From NCBI GenBank assembly GCA_020852955.1, contig JADYZW010000031.1, positions 1 to 38,046 of the forward strand: 38,046 bases of DNA, given 5' to 3'. Below the pieces are notes generated by a model. It was given only the letters and a program-made list of their open reading frames with translations, searched no databases and had not been told where the DNA came from. Position 1 is the first letter of the stretch; each line of letters begins with the position of its first letter. This DNA is from Deltaproteobacteria bacterium (GTDB lineage: Bacteria > Desulfobacterota > Binatia > UTPRO1). Below are positions 18,374-26,827 of the stretch, piece after piece. The translations under genes were made by a program, and so were the position numbers.

Positions 18374-20194
18374 ATGAGCATCCCCGCCGACGCGATCGAG
18401 ACCGCGCGCTCCGTCTGGCCGATCCTGAAGCGCGCGATCCTCACCGGACAGCTCTGGAATCCTCAGTGCGTGCTGACGGAAGCCGATCCCGACGTACTCT
18501 GCGAGAACGACGTGCGTATCCCGCTGTCGGACGGCACCTGGGTCACGGCCAACGTGTTCCGCTCGCGCGCCGCGGACCGGGGCGGTGTCCCTGTGCCTGC
18601 CGTGATGTGCGCCCACCCCTACGACAACCATTTGACTCCCGCGCTCCGCGGCACGCCCTTCGGCGGCCCGCCCCAGCAGTACCGCATGATCCCGCAGCCG
18701 GCGCCGCCCACGTTCTCGAAGCTCACGAGCTGGGAAGCTCCCGATCCGAACTTCTGGGTGAAGGCGGGATACGCGGTCGTCAACATGAACCTGCCAGGAT
18801 ACGCGAACAGCGGAGGATCGCCGGTGCTGAGGGGCGATGCGCAGGCCCGCGCCTTCGGAGAAGCCATCGCATGGGTCGGCGAGCGGCCGTGGTGCACAGG
18901 ACGCGTCGGTCTCACCGGCGTCAGCTTCCTCGCGATCACGCAGTATCACGTCGCCTCCTGGCGCGACGGCGGCGGGCCGCCGAAGGCGCTGCGTTGCATC
19001 TCGCCGTGGGAGGGCGTCGTCGATCTCTACCGGGAGCAGGCCTGCCCCGGCGGCATCGAGGACCGGGGTTTCGGTCCGTTCTGGTGGAACACGGAGGTGC
19101 GCGGCACGATCAACTGCACGCCGCAGGAGTTCGCACGCCTGAACGGCGCGCTGCCCGCGGACTTCCTGCGCCTTCACCCGTTCCGCGACGATTTCTGGCA
19201 GCAGGTCGAGCCGCGCCTCGAGAACATCACGCTCCCGATGCTCGTATGCGCGTCCTTCTCGGACCACGGCCTGCACACGGTGGGGTCGTTCCGCGCGTTT
19301 CGCGAAGCGTCGTCGACGCAGAAGTGGGTCTACACGCACCGTACGGGAAAATGGACGGCCTACTACTCGCCGGAGGTGCAGGATCTCACCCGGCGTTTCA
19401 TGGACTGCTTCCTCAAAGACGACCGTACGAACGGATTTCTCGACACGCCGCGCGTGAGGTTGGAGGTCCGTTCGGCTCGCGATCGGATCCACGACGTCCG
19501 CGGCGAGAACGAGTGGCCGCTCGAACGGACGCGCTACACCCGGCTCTACCTCTTCGCCGAGGCCCGGACCCTGCGCCTCGAAGCGAATCCGCTGGCTGAA
19601 AGCGTTCTCTATCCATCGAAGAACGGCGGTGCGCGATTCATGCACCGTTTCGGTGAGAGCACGGAGCTGAGCGGGTACATGAGCCTTCGCCTCTGGGTCG
19701 AAGCCCGCGCGGCACGGCCGGGAGCCTCACCCCCCAGCGACATGGCGATCTTCGTCGCGGTCGGCAAGCTCGATCGCGACGGTCGCACCGTCCACTTCGA
19801 AGGTTCGGTCGGAAATCGCTACGACCTGGTGAGCCGCGGCTTCTGCCGCGTGTCGCGCCGCGAGAAGGACGCGGCGCGCTCCACCGAGTACCAGCCGGTG
19901 CTGACCGGCACCTCCGAGAAGCCGCTCGCACCGGGCGAGATCGTCGCGGTGGACATCGAGATCTACCCGAGCAGCACGTGGTTCGATGCCGGGGAGGCGC
20001 TCGAGTTGATCGTGTCCTCCGACGAGATCATCCCCTCGCCGCCCTACCGGAAGGACGTCTCCTGCAACGAGGGCGACCACGTGCTGCACATGGGGGGCAG
20101 GTACGATTCGTCGCTGCTCGTGCCGGTGATCCCGGCACGCGAGGGTACGCGGCCAACGACGGGCTCGGCGGACGGCCTCGCCGTCGAGGGGTAG
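18374..20194 (+). CDS. CocE/NonD family alpha/beta hydrolase (peptidase S15-like)
   Basis: A 606-residue hydrolase. The N-terminal two-thirds is an alpha/beta fold with AVMCAHPYDNH early, GYAVVNMNLPGYANSGG before the nucleophile, and the elbow G-V-S-F-L (S184). SFSDHGLHTVGSFRAF probably carries the acid, and YTHRTGKWTAYYSPE the His. The C-terminal third (about 390-590) is the jelly-roll domain of the X-Pro dipeptidyl-peptidase/cocaine esterase family (GEIVAVDIEIYPSSTWFDAGEALELIVSSDE). It would cleave an ester or amide bond; substrate unknown. No signal peptide is seen. It is the last chromosomal gene before the island, ending 25 bases before the left tRNA fragment. Confidence 0.9.
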   Translation: MSIPADAIETARSVWPILKRAILTGQLWNPQCVLTEADPDVLCENDVRIPLSDGTWVTANVFRSRAADRGGVPVPAVMCAHPYDNHLTPALRGTPFGGPPQQYRMIPQPAPPTFSKLTSWEAPDPNFWVKAGYAVVNMNLPGYANSGGSPVLRGDAQARAFGEAIAWVGERPWCTGRVGLTGVSFLAITQYHVASWRDGGGPPKALRCISPWEGVVDLYREQACPGGIEDRGFGPFWWNTEVRGTINCTPQEFARLNGALPADFLRLHPFRDDFWQQVEPRLENITLPMLVCASFSDHGLHTVGSFRAFREASSTQKWVYTHRTGKWTAYYSPEVQDLTRRFMDCFLKDDRTNGFLDTPRVRLEVRSARDRIHDVRGENEWPLERTRYTRLYLFAEARTLRLEANPLAESVLYPSKNGGARFMHRFGESTELSGYMSLRLWVEARAARPGASPPSDMAIFVAVGKLDRDGRTVHFEGSVGNRYDLVSRGFCRVSRREKDAARSTEYQPVLTGTSEKPLAPGEIVAVDIEIYPSSTWFDAGEALELIVSSDEIIPSPPYRKDVSCNEGDHVLHMGGRYDSSLLVPVIPAREGTRPTTGSADGLAVEG

Positions 20195-20218
20195 GAAGGG
20201 GCTCGATCGATGAACGAA

Positions 20219-20262
20219 AGAGCGGGCGACCGGGGTCGAACCGGCGACGTCCAGCTTGGGAA
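20219..20262 (-). repeat. Left island att site: displaced 3' half of tRNA-Gly(TCC)
   Basis: On the minus strand this reads as the 3' half of tRNA-Gly: anticodon loop TTCCCAA, 3' anticodon stem GCTGG, variable region, T arm GCCGG-TTCGACC-CCGGT, acceptor 3' strand CGCCCGC and T discriminator. The 5' half is absent; the bases at 20263 onward do not form a D arm. The same 44 bases, with one difference (20231 C versus 37164 G), recur at 37152-37195. A direct repeat that starts in the anticodon loop and runs to the tRNA 3' end is the standard footprint of tyrosine-integrase insertion. Confidence 0.85.
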
Positions 20263-20380
20263 GCTACGGAAGCGGTCGAAACGAAAGCGCTGAGATGGAG
20301 AGATGTTGTAGCGATTCTGATCGCTTGTGCCGATTTGACGCACTTCCCGGATCGTCCCGCTTTGACCCTCTCCGACCCCG

Positions 20381-20403
20381 AAAACCCGGAACGGTTCCGG
20401 GTC
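20381..20403 (-). terminator. Terminator at the end of the BREX-darTG cluster
   Basis: A 9-bp perfect inverted repeat (ACCCGGAAC / GTTCCGGGT around one base) overlaps the darG stop codon. In the minus direction it is followed by TTTTCGG. It is the only clear hairpin-plus-T signal after darG and marks the probable 3' end of the long defence transcript. The T run is short, so efficiency is uncertain. Confidence 0.55.
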
Positions 20404-21499
20404 AATTCACTTTGGGTGAGCCGGCGACGTGCGATGCTGAGCTCGCAACCCGAGCGAGTGCGAGCTCGAGAAGGCGATCCGTCAAGACTCGCAGCTTTCG
20501 CTGCACCGCCGTTCGCCCCCCAGGCCACTGTTCGAGGCCGGACTTCAGGCCAGCAACCGTCGGCTCGCAACCATTCTCCGTTAGAAGCCAGTCCACCGTT
20601 GCCAACAGTTCCATTCCCAGGGGAGATTCGAAACCGTCGATGATCTCACTCGTCCGGTCTAAGGCTGGAAGCCAAGAGCGCCCTGCCTCGCTTCGTAGAT
20701 AGGCTTCGACGACTTCCCTCTTGGAGTCTTCGAACCAGATGGGTTCGAAAGGACCCGCGTCTGCAAGCCGCTTCTCACAATGCAAGTAGCTGCCGTCGAG
20801 ACCATTCATTAAGTGCCGCAACTGGTCGGCGTACGGGCCGTACTTGTTGGCCTCAAATCGGAGCTTCATCGGGTCTTCGAGACCGAGCTCGCGAACGGCA
20901 CGTCGCAAGAACCATGCGAGCTTTTGCACCTCGAGATTGGTGCACTCCAGGCCTAGAACCGCATACCGGCGTACCAGTTCGGCGATCAGAGCTCGAGCCG
21001 GCGTAAGTTGTTCCGCACCCTCTCGCTTCGGGGCGTTCCGATAGGCAAGAGTCGGCTCGTAAACTAGGACGTCGACGTCCGGAAGGTCCGAGAGCGCTGC
21101 TTCGATTTCACGTCGGACCTGCCTCCACTCTAGACCGCCGTTGCCGCACCCGAGTGGCGGTATCGCAACCGATTGGATTCCGTTGCTGCGCAGCACCCGG
21201 ACCAGATCCTTGAGGCCTTCTCGAACCCACTCGAGCCGGGACGGATGCCGCCAGTGCTTCTTCGTCGGGAAGTGCAAAATCCACCGCGGTCCGAGAAGGG
21301 CCCTGTTCTCTGTTACCAGGATGCGCCCAACCTTGACTTCGTGGCGAGCACACGCCTCCTCATACAACCGCGCGCTTTCTGGGAACGCCTCGCGGAACAT
21401 GAGAGCGACACCCTTCCCCATCACGCCGACCTCATTCACGGTGTTGACGAGCGCGTCCGCGGTCGCATCCAGCAGATTCCCTTGAACGTAGCGCATCAT
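20402..21499 (-). CDS. darG: DarG-type macro-domain antitoxin
   Basis: A 365-residue antitoxin. Residues 1-155 form a macro domain (MMRYVQGNLLDATADALVNTVNEVGVMGKG is cut here to its key parts: GNLL, NTVN and GVMGKGVAL at the ADP-ribose site; IPPLGCGNGGLEW around 113-125). In known DarG proteins this domain removes ADP-ribose from DNA. Residues about 165-365 match the DarG C-terminal domain (LTPARALIAELV, CTNLEVQKLAWFL, FEANKYGPYADQLRHLMNGLDG), which binds and blocks DarT. The start overlaps the darT stop in a TGATG arrangement. A second ATG follows immediately and may be the true start. Confidence 0.92.
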   Translation of the reverse strand: MMRYVQGNLLDATADALVNTVNEVGVMGKGVALMFREAFPESARLYEEACARHEVKVGRILVTENRALLGPRWILHFPTKKHWRHPSRLEWVREGLKDLVRVLRSNGIQSVAIPPLGCGNGGLEWRQVRREIEAALSDLPDVDVLVYEPTLAYRNAPKREGAEQLTPARALIAELVRRYAVLGLECTNLEVQKLAWFLRRAVRELGLEDPMKLRFEANKYGPYADQLRHLMNGLDGSYLHCEKRLADAGPFEPIWFEDSKREVVEAYLRSEAGRSWLPALDRTSEIIDGFESPLGMELLATVDWLLTENGCEPTVAGLKSGLEQWPGGRTAVQRKLRVLTDRLLELALARVASSASHVAGSPKVN

Positions 21500-22146
21500 C
21501 AGAAATACCAGCTCGGTCTCACGACCACTTGCAACGACACAGGCTGGCGGGTCAACTCCGCCTCCAACTCCTCGCGCCGCTCCTTGCTATAGCAAGCGAG
21601 ACCGGTCAGCGCCTCAACCGGAACCCGTTGATGGACCAGGGCTTCCGCCTGGTAGCGTTCGATCTTCGCGGGATCGTCAGGGTCACGACGGAAGTCGCTC
21701 GCCTGCAGAATTCCCCAGTCGATCTTTCGAAGATCGGCAAGATCGCTGGAGAAGCTGTCCGTCGCCATCTGCAGATACGCATGCCGATCCGTGAACACGA
21801 AGCCTACGCTCAGTTCTCTCAACCTCAGAAGCGACGATACCAGGACAACGATCTCGGACATCGGAGTCTGTGGTACACCGTTGTACCCGGTCTTGATGTT
21901 GAAGAGCATGGGCGAGCGAGGAGTGAAGTAGAACGGAACGTAGTCGCTCAAGGTGCCGTGTGGGGCGATCGGCACGACGCGACGAGTACGTTTGGCGATC
22001 AGGTCAGGGTTCCCGATTTCGCGAAACGCCGGATCGCGGACATTTGAGTTTCGGCAGTGCACGCCATTCTGCAAGATCCAAGGTACGTTCGCGACGTGTG
22101 TGATGCGAAAGATTCGCGCCTTCTCCGGAGTGAGGACTAGGGGCAT
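21499..22146 (-). CDS. darT: DarT-type DNA ADP-ribosyltransferase toxin
   Basis: A 215-residue DUF4433 protein. The N-terminal FRITHVANVPWILQNG matches the NAD-binding start of DarT, and DYVPFYFTPRSPMLF (68-82) and FVFTDRHAY (116-124) are family hallmarks. The conserved Glu near 168 in RYQAEALVH is the likely catalytic residue. Known DarT enzymes attach ADP-ribose to thymidine or guanosine in single-stranded DNA, which stops replication; DarTG pairs defend against phage. All key segments are intact. The ATG at 22146 has AAGGA about nine bases upstream. It lies 58 bases after brxL on the same strand, so it is probably transcribed with the BREX genes. Confidence 0.92.
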   Translation of the reverse strand: MPLVLTPEKARIFRITHVANVPWILQNGVHCRNSNVRDPAFREIGNPDLIAKRTRRVVPIAPHGTLSDYVPFYFTPRSPMLFNIKTGYNGVPQTPMSEIVVLVSSLLRLRELSVGFVFTDRHAYLQMATDSFSSDLADLRKIDWGILQASDFRRDPDDPAKIERYQAEALVHQRVPVEALTGLACYSKERREELEAELTRQPVSLQVVVRPSWYF

Positions 22147-22204
22147 TGTTCCGTTCCTTCGGACCCGGGCGTCACGCAGCCGCAGCCAATGAACCGAATA
22201 CCTG

Positions 22205-24247
22205 TCAGACCAGTCCCAGCACTTTCATCGCCGCGGTCTTCGCGTCCCCGAAGAAGATCGGGTCGACGTGCTCCATGATGTCGGCGCTGACGTCGAGGAA
22301 GTTCCGCTTGTTCTCGATGGGGATGAGGGCGCGCTTCGCTCCGTTGTCCTTGGCCACCTGCAGGGGCTCGGTGAGGGAGCGCAGGGGCTTGATGTTCCCC
22401 TGCACGCTGAGGTCGCCGAGGATGAGGAGCGCAGGGCTGACGGGCGCCTTGCGGATCGCCGAGTAGGCGGCGACGAAGAAGGCGACGCCTAGCTCGGCCT
22501 CGACTCGGTTGGCGAGGAGGTCGATGACCTCGACGTGGAGGTCGGAGACGTCGAGGTCGCGCGCGATTCCCAGCTCGGACTTCCTTGTCTGGAGGAAGCT
22601 GAAGGCGCGCTGCACGGACTCCTTCATCGCGCCGGCCACCCCGCCCGCGAGCTTCAACTTTCCCGTGCCGCTCGAGACGGAGACCTCGACGCGGTAGAGG
22701 CCGACGGTGCCGTCGGACGTGACGCCCGCGCTGTAGACGGTGCCGGGGGCCAAGGGGTCGGTGGAGATGAGGTCGCGGCCGCCCTGCTCGGGCACGCCGA
22801 CGAACTTCTCCTCGCCGGTCTCGTTGTCCGAGTAGCTGAAGGACGTGTGGTAGTATTCGAAGGAGCCCATCTTCTTGAGCTGCTCCTTCACCCGGCGGCG
22901 GCCTTCGACGGCCAGCTCGAGGATCTCGCCCAGCTCGTCGCGCGTGATCTCGCCGTGCGGGAAGAGGATCTTCATCAGGCCCGAGACGGTCTTGCGCACC
23001 GCCTTGCGGTCGCGGGCGTTGAGGTGCGCGCCGAGCGAAAAGTGGCGGTCGATGACCTCGGTGAAGTTGTGCTTCCGCATCTCGCGGAGCGCCTCGGCGA
23101 GGTAGTCGACGACAAAGCCGTAGTGGCTCGTGAACATCTCGTTCCGCATCTTCGGGATCTCCCAGCCCGGGAGGTAGAAGTGCATGCGGTCGATGAAGGC
23201 CATGTCGTCGCGGATGATGTCGGGCATCGGCGCGAAGAGGTGACCGGTCTGCACCATCACATCGACGGGTTGGTTCGTGTTGCCGAACATCGCGATGCTC
23301 GCGTCACCGGAGACCGCCTCTTGCCCTCTCTGGAAGGTGCCGGACTCGCAGTAGGTCTTCATCGTCGTGATGACCTCCTTCGGCATCTTCTGGAGGTCCG
23401 CGACCTCGTCGAAGCCGACGACGTCCCAGATCTGCACCATGCCCTTCTGGCGGCCGCTCATGTGGCCGAAGAGGTTGGCCACCGTTGTGCCGCCCGTGAG
23501 CAGCGCGGAATACGGCGACACCTCCTGTACCACGTAGCTCTTGCCCGTGCCGCGCGGGCCGAGCTCGACGAGGTTGTAGTTGCGCTCCGCGAGCGGGATG
23601 AGGCGCACGAGGAAGAGCAGCTTCAGGCGGCGGCTCATCTCGCCCGGCTCGTAGCCCATGCTGCGCATGATGAGGTCGAGCCACTCGTCGAGCGTGAACT
23701 CGCTACGGACGCGGCGATACTCCTCGAGGTCGAAGGTGGCGATCTGGATGGGCGTGAGCTTGTCGATCCAGAACGGGTTCTTGCCCTTCGACTCCTCGTC
23801 GTACTCGAAGCGCATGTCGACCTGCGACCAGACTCCGCCCATCACCAGGCGTTCGAAGTCGCGCACGTAGTGCTCGGGCACATGAACGTTCTTGTGGCCG
23901 AAGTTCGTGACCTCGGCCCAGTAGTCCGAGTCGACGAGGCGGACCTTCACCTTGTCGATGAAGGTGTGGCGACCGCGATCCTTTACCATCGCCTGCGCCT
24001 TCATCGACTCGTCGGAGCGGATGTAGTTGTTAGCGAGGGCGTCGTTGACGACCTGGAGCCCCATCTGGATCGCCACCTCGTCGGAAGACGCGCAGTACTT
24101 CCCGAGCAGGAACTCAAGAACGAAGACCGGAACGTTGGCCCCGACCTTCACCTTTCGGACGAGGTCCTTGCGCACCACCTTGCCGGCGAACAGGCGGTTG
24201 ACCTTGTCGTCGAGAGCGTCTCTCTGAGGCGTTGCTCCGTTGCTCAT
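22205..24247 (-). CDS. brxL: BREX protein BrxL (AAA+ with Lon-like C-terminal domain)
   Basis: A 680-residue protein, the usual BrxL length. An N-terminal domain is followed by an AAA+ core with Walker A GPRGTGKS at 230-237 and GFDEVADLQKMPKEV as a Walker B-like segment, then VSGDASIAMFGNTNQ. Residues about 500-680 form the Lon-like domain (GDLSVQGNIKPLRSL, AKRALIPIENKRNF). The Lon protease GPSAG serine motif and its Lys are not visible, so a proteolytic role is unlikely. BrxL marks type 1 BREX and is needed for phage exclusion; purified homologues form DNA-binding rings. The start has GGAG nine bases upstream and lies three bases after the pglZ stop. Confidence 0.93.
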   Translation of the reverse strand: MSNGATPQRDALDDKVNRLFAGKVVRKDLVRKVKVGANVPVFVLEFLLGKYCASSDEVAIQMGLQVVNDALANNYIRSDESMKAQAMVKDRGRHTFIDKVKVRLVDSDYWAEVTNFGHKNVHVPEHYVRDFERLVMGGVWSQVDMRFEYDEESKGKNPFWIDKLTPIQIATFDLEEYRRVRSEFTLDEWLDLIMRSMGYEPGEMSRRLKLLFLVRLIPLAERNYNLVELGPRGTGKSYVVQEVSPYSALLTGGTTVANLFGHMSGRQKGMVQIWDVVGFDEVADLQKMPKEVITTMKTYCESGTFQRGQEAVSGDASIAMFGNTNQPVDVMVQTGHLFAPMPDIIRDDMAFIDRMHFYLPGWEIPKMRNEMFTSHYGFVVDYLAEALREMRKHNFTEVIDRHFSLGAHLNARDRKAVRKTVSGLMKILFPHGEITRDELGEILELAVEGRRRVKEQLKKMGSFEYYHTSFSYSDNETGEEKFVGVPEQGGRDLISTDPLAPGTVYSAGVTSDGTVGLYRVEVSVSSGTGKLKLAGGVAGAMKESVQRAFSFLQTRKSELGIARDLDVSDLHVEVIDLLANRVEAELGVAFFVAAYSAIRKAPVSPALLILGDLSVQGNIKPLRSLTEPLQVAKDNGAKRALIPIENKRNFLDVSADIMEHVDPIFFGDAKTAAMKVLGLV

Positions 24248-24250
24248 GGC

Positions 24251-26827
24251 TTACACTCCAAGTCGAACCGGGATGTCGGTCGGCGATCGGTACAGCTCCG
24301 CATCGGTCGTCGGGTCCTGCACCACGACGCGCAACGAGGCGGCGCTCTCGTCGCTCAAGAGGAAGGCGATGGTTACGGGCTTGTTCGGCTCGAGCTTCAC
24401 GGTGCCCGTGGCCCGATCGAACTGCGCGTCCACCGCCATGCCCACCGCGCCGACCTGCTTTCCAGCCGCCATCAAGAGCGGCCGCACCTGCGTCGTCGCA
24501 TCAGGCGAAGCACCGAGCGAGTACTGCATCGGCGGCAGCTTGAACGTGACGCTGAAGATGCGGTTGGTCACCGCCTCCGGCAGGCCGGTCGCCTCGATGG
24601 TGCCGGTCTGCTTTGAACCAGGCCGCACCGAGTCGCGCGTCTTCGTCCGCACGGTCAGCACCGGAATCACCATCTCCTGCAGCGACGGTCCGCCGTGATG
24701 AAACGCGAGGTCGCCGCCTGCCTTGAAGACTCCCGTCGCCGCCGGGAACACCAGCTCGAGGTCCGAGGCGTAGCCGAGCTGTGAAGCCGACACGCGCACG
24801 CAGCCCGCCGAGGTCGCGCCTCCGCGGCCAATCCAGCAGCGGCGGTGCAGCTCGACGGTGTTGCCGCCGGGCGCGTCGGTGCGCATCGACTCGTCACGGT
24901 CGGTGGCGAAGAACAGATGGCCATGGTCGGCGCTTACCACCGCGTGCTCGATGCCCGCCCGTGCGAGCTTGCCGAGCGCGCGCGCCAGGTTGTCGATGAC
25001 CGTGTCCATCACCTGCCGCGCCTGGTAGGTGAACCCGTTCTCGCCCGCGTGGTCGATCTCCTGCGAGCGTACGAGGACGACCTGTGCGCCCTCGACCTTC
25101 TTCGCGAGCTTCGACGGCTGCAGCGAGAGCAGCTCGTCGAGCGCGAGGTCTACGAGCTTCGGCACGCGCGCCGCTGCGTGCTTCTTGCGCGCGGCGAGGT
25201 CAGGCAGGAAGGCGTCGTCGATGCGGGCACCGAGCTTGTCCTTCTCCTCGACGACCGAGAAGCTCGCCGACGCACCGGGCATCAGCGCCGCCATGCCGAT
25301 GGGCGTGATGCTGGGCAGCGCCCCGACAGCGGCGCGCACGGCGACCTCTGAGGTCTTCGGCAGGCGTTCAGCCAGCTCGACGCCCATCTCGAAGCGCATG
25401 GCGTCGACGAGGAAGTAGGCGACGGGCTTGGGCTTGTCGTTCACCACCTCGCTCCAGATGCGCGTCTGGTGCAGAGCGCCGGGCACCGCCCACCCGGCCT
25501 TGCCGAGCGCCTTGGTGAAGGCCTCGGCCATCGTGTGGACGGCGTCCTCATAGGCCCGGCGCACGACGGCGAGCGGGCGCTCCTCGGGCTCCTCGTCAAG
25601 GTTCGCGACCCAGGCCTCCATGCGGCGCTGGGCTTGGTCGACGCGGAACCAGCCGGACCCGGACTGCGTGACGTAGGCGTCGAGCCACGTCGCTGCATCT
25701 CCCGAGGTCTTGCCGACTGCTGCCTTCACTTGAACCGCCAAATCGCCAAGCTCGGCCATGCGCCGAGTGGCCTCCCACTGGGCCTTCCGAGCGACGTCAC
25801 GGTCAAGCCAGAAGCTCTGTTCTCGCTCGGCCACGAGCGAGAGAGCGCTCTCGAACTTGCAGTTCGCGACGAGCTCACCGGCGTGACGGAGCAGCGCACG
25901 TTCCTCGAACCGGAACGTGTCGATGGAGCCGAGCGCGCCGGGGGACAGCTTGGCGTTCTTGAGCCCCAGCTCCTCCTCGACGCGATCGGCGAGCGCCGCG
26001 TAGGTGTCGGCGTGGCCGGTGCGCAGGCGTCGGGCGAGCTCGCGCACGGCCGACTCCTCGTCCTTCGTGGGCGGCTTGGCGACGCTGTCGAGCGAGGCGG
26101 GCGGGTCACACGAGAGGTCGAGGCGGAACTCGCCCGCCAGCACGTAGCGCAGCACGATGGCGCGCAGCTTCGCGAGCGGTGAGTCGGCCACGAGGTCCAG
26201 GCCCAGGCGTGCCTTGACTAGCTTGGTCAGCTCGCGCGTCGCCTCCTTGCTGACGATCTCGGCGTCGCGGGCGTCGCTCACGAGCCATGCCGTGAGCAGC
26301 CCATCGTTGCCGCTCGCATCGTGGAAGATGCTCTTCAAGATCGATGGCGGCTCCGCGCCGGAGTTGCCCGCCGCCGCGCGCGCGAGGTCCTCGTAGGAGA
26401 CCTTGCGATCGAAGGGCAGCATCTCGTCGACCACGCCGAGCGTGTACTTCTGGAGCAGGACGTTCTTGGCGAGCTGCTTCAGCTCGGGCTTCCAGGTGCG
26501 ACCGGCCTTCTCCAATTCCATCAGCACCGAGGCCTTCGCGTCGTGGGCCAGGCCGGGGATGTAGACGACCAACGCGTCGGGCTTGTCGCCGCTCACCAGC
26601 GGCTCGACGACGGCGCGCAGCTCGAACAACGAACCCGCGTACTCCGCGAGGCTCGCCTTGATGCCGGCGACGCCCACCGCCACCGGCTCGGCCGCTGCGC
26701 GCGGCCCGCCGCGCACCTCGTCGACGAACGGACGGAACTCGCCACGCTCGTCGTACCAGACGACGACGCGACGGTCCTTGAGCTTGTCGGCGAGCTGCTT
26801 GACCACGTAGTCGTGAAGCGGGTGCAT
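24251..26827 (-). CDS. pglZ: BREX alkaline phosphatase-superfamily protein PglZ
   Basis: An 858-residue PglZ of normal length. The N-terminal part begins HDYVVKQLADKLKDRRVVVWYD. The central phosphatase-like core has VAYFLVDAMRFEMG (about 468-481) with a metal-binding Asp, ITPIGMAALMPG for the nucleophile region, and VVSADHGHLFF (about 629-639) for the later Asp/His ligands. The C-terminal region is the PglZ-specific beta-rich part. PglZ is a core BREX gene required both for defence and for methylation in studied type 1 systems. The ATG at 26827 has GGGAGGAG upstream and overlaps the pglX C-terminal gene stop by one base (TGATG). Confidence 0.94.
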   Translation of the reverse strand: MHPLHDYVVKQLADKLKDRRVVVWYDERGEFRPFVDEVRGGPRAAAEPVAVGVAGIKASLAEYAGSLFELRAVVEPLVSGDKPDALVVYIPGLAHDAKASVLMELEKAGRTWKPELKQLAKNVLLQKYTLGVVDEMLPFDRKVSYEDLARAAAGNSGAEPPSILKSIFHDASGNDGLLTAWLVSDARDAEIVSKEATRELTKLVKARLGLDLVADSPLAKLRAIVLRYVLAGEFRLDLSCDPPASLDSVAKPPTKDEESAVRELARRLRTGHADTYAALADRVEEELGLKNAKLSPGALGSIDTFRFEERALLRHAGELVANCKFESALSLVAEREQSFWLDRDVARKAQWEATRRMAELGDLAVQVKAAVGKTSGDAATWLDAYVTQSGSGWFRVDQAQRRMEAWVANLDEEPEERPLAVVRRAYEDAVHTMAEAFTKALGKAGWAVPGALHQTRIWSEVVNDKPKPVAYFLVDAMRFEMGVELAERLPKTSEVAVRAAVGALPSITPIGMAALMPGASASFSVVEEKDKLGARIDDAFLPDLAARKKHAAARVPKLVDLALDELLSLQPSKLAKKVEGAQVVLVRSQEIDHAGENGFTYQARQVMDTVIDNLARALGKLARAGIEHAVVSADHGHLFFATDRDESMRTDAPGGNTVELHRRCWIGRGGATSAGCVRVSASQLGYASDLELVFPAATGVFKAGGDLAFHHGGPSLQEMVIPVLTVRTKTRDSVRPGSKQTGTIEATGLPEAVTNRIFSVTFKLPPMQYSLGASPDATTQVRPLLMAAGKQVGAVGMAVDAQFDRATGTVKLEPNKPVTIAFLLSDESAASLRVVVQDPTTDAELYRSPTDIPVRLGV

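Noticed and set aside
15331..18444. 1037-codon minus-strand frame overlapping the sulfatase and secreted-protein genes
   Set aside because: It is out of frame with the sulfatase, whose signal peptide and CSPSR motif are clear, and antisense to the secreted protein with its strong ribosome site.
20219..20262. A functional tRNA-Gly gene at the left repeat
   Set aside because: Only the 3' half is present; the 5' acceptor strand, D arm and 5' anticodon stem are missing in the adjoining bases.
22535..24616. 693-codon plus-strand frame opposite brxL and pglZ
   Set aside because: Low-complexity Arg/Val/Leu/Glu composition antisense to well-recognised BREX genes.
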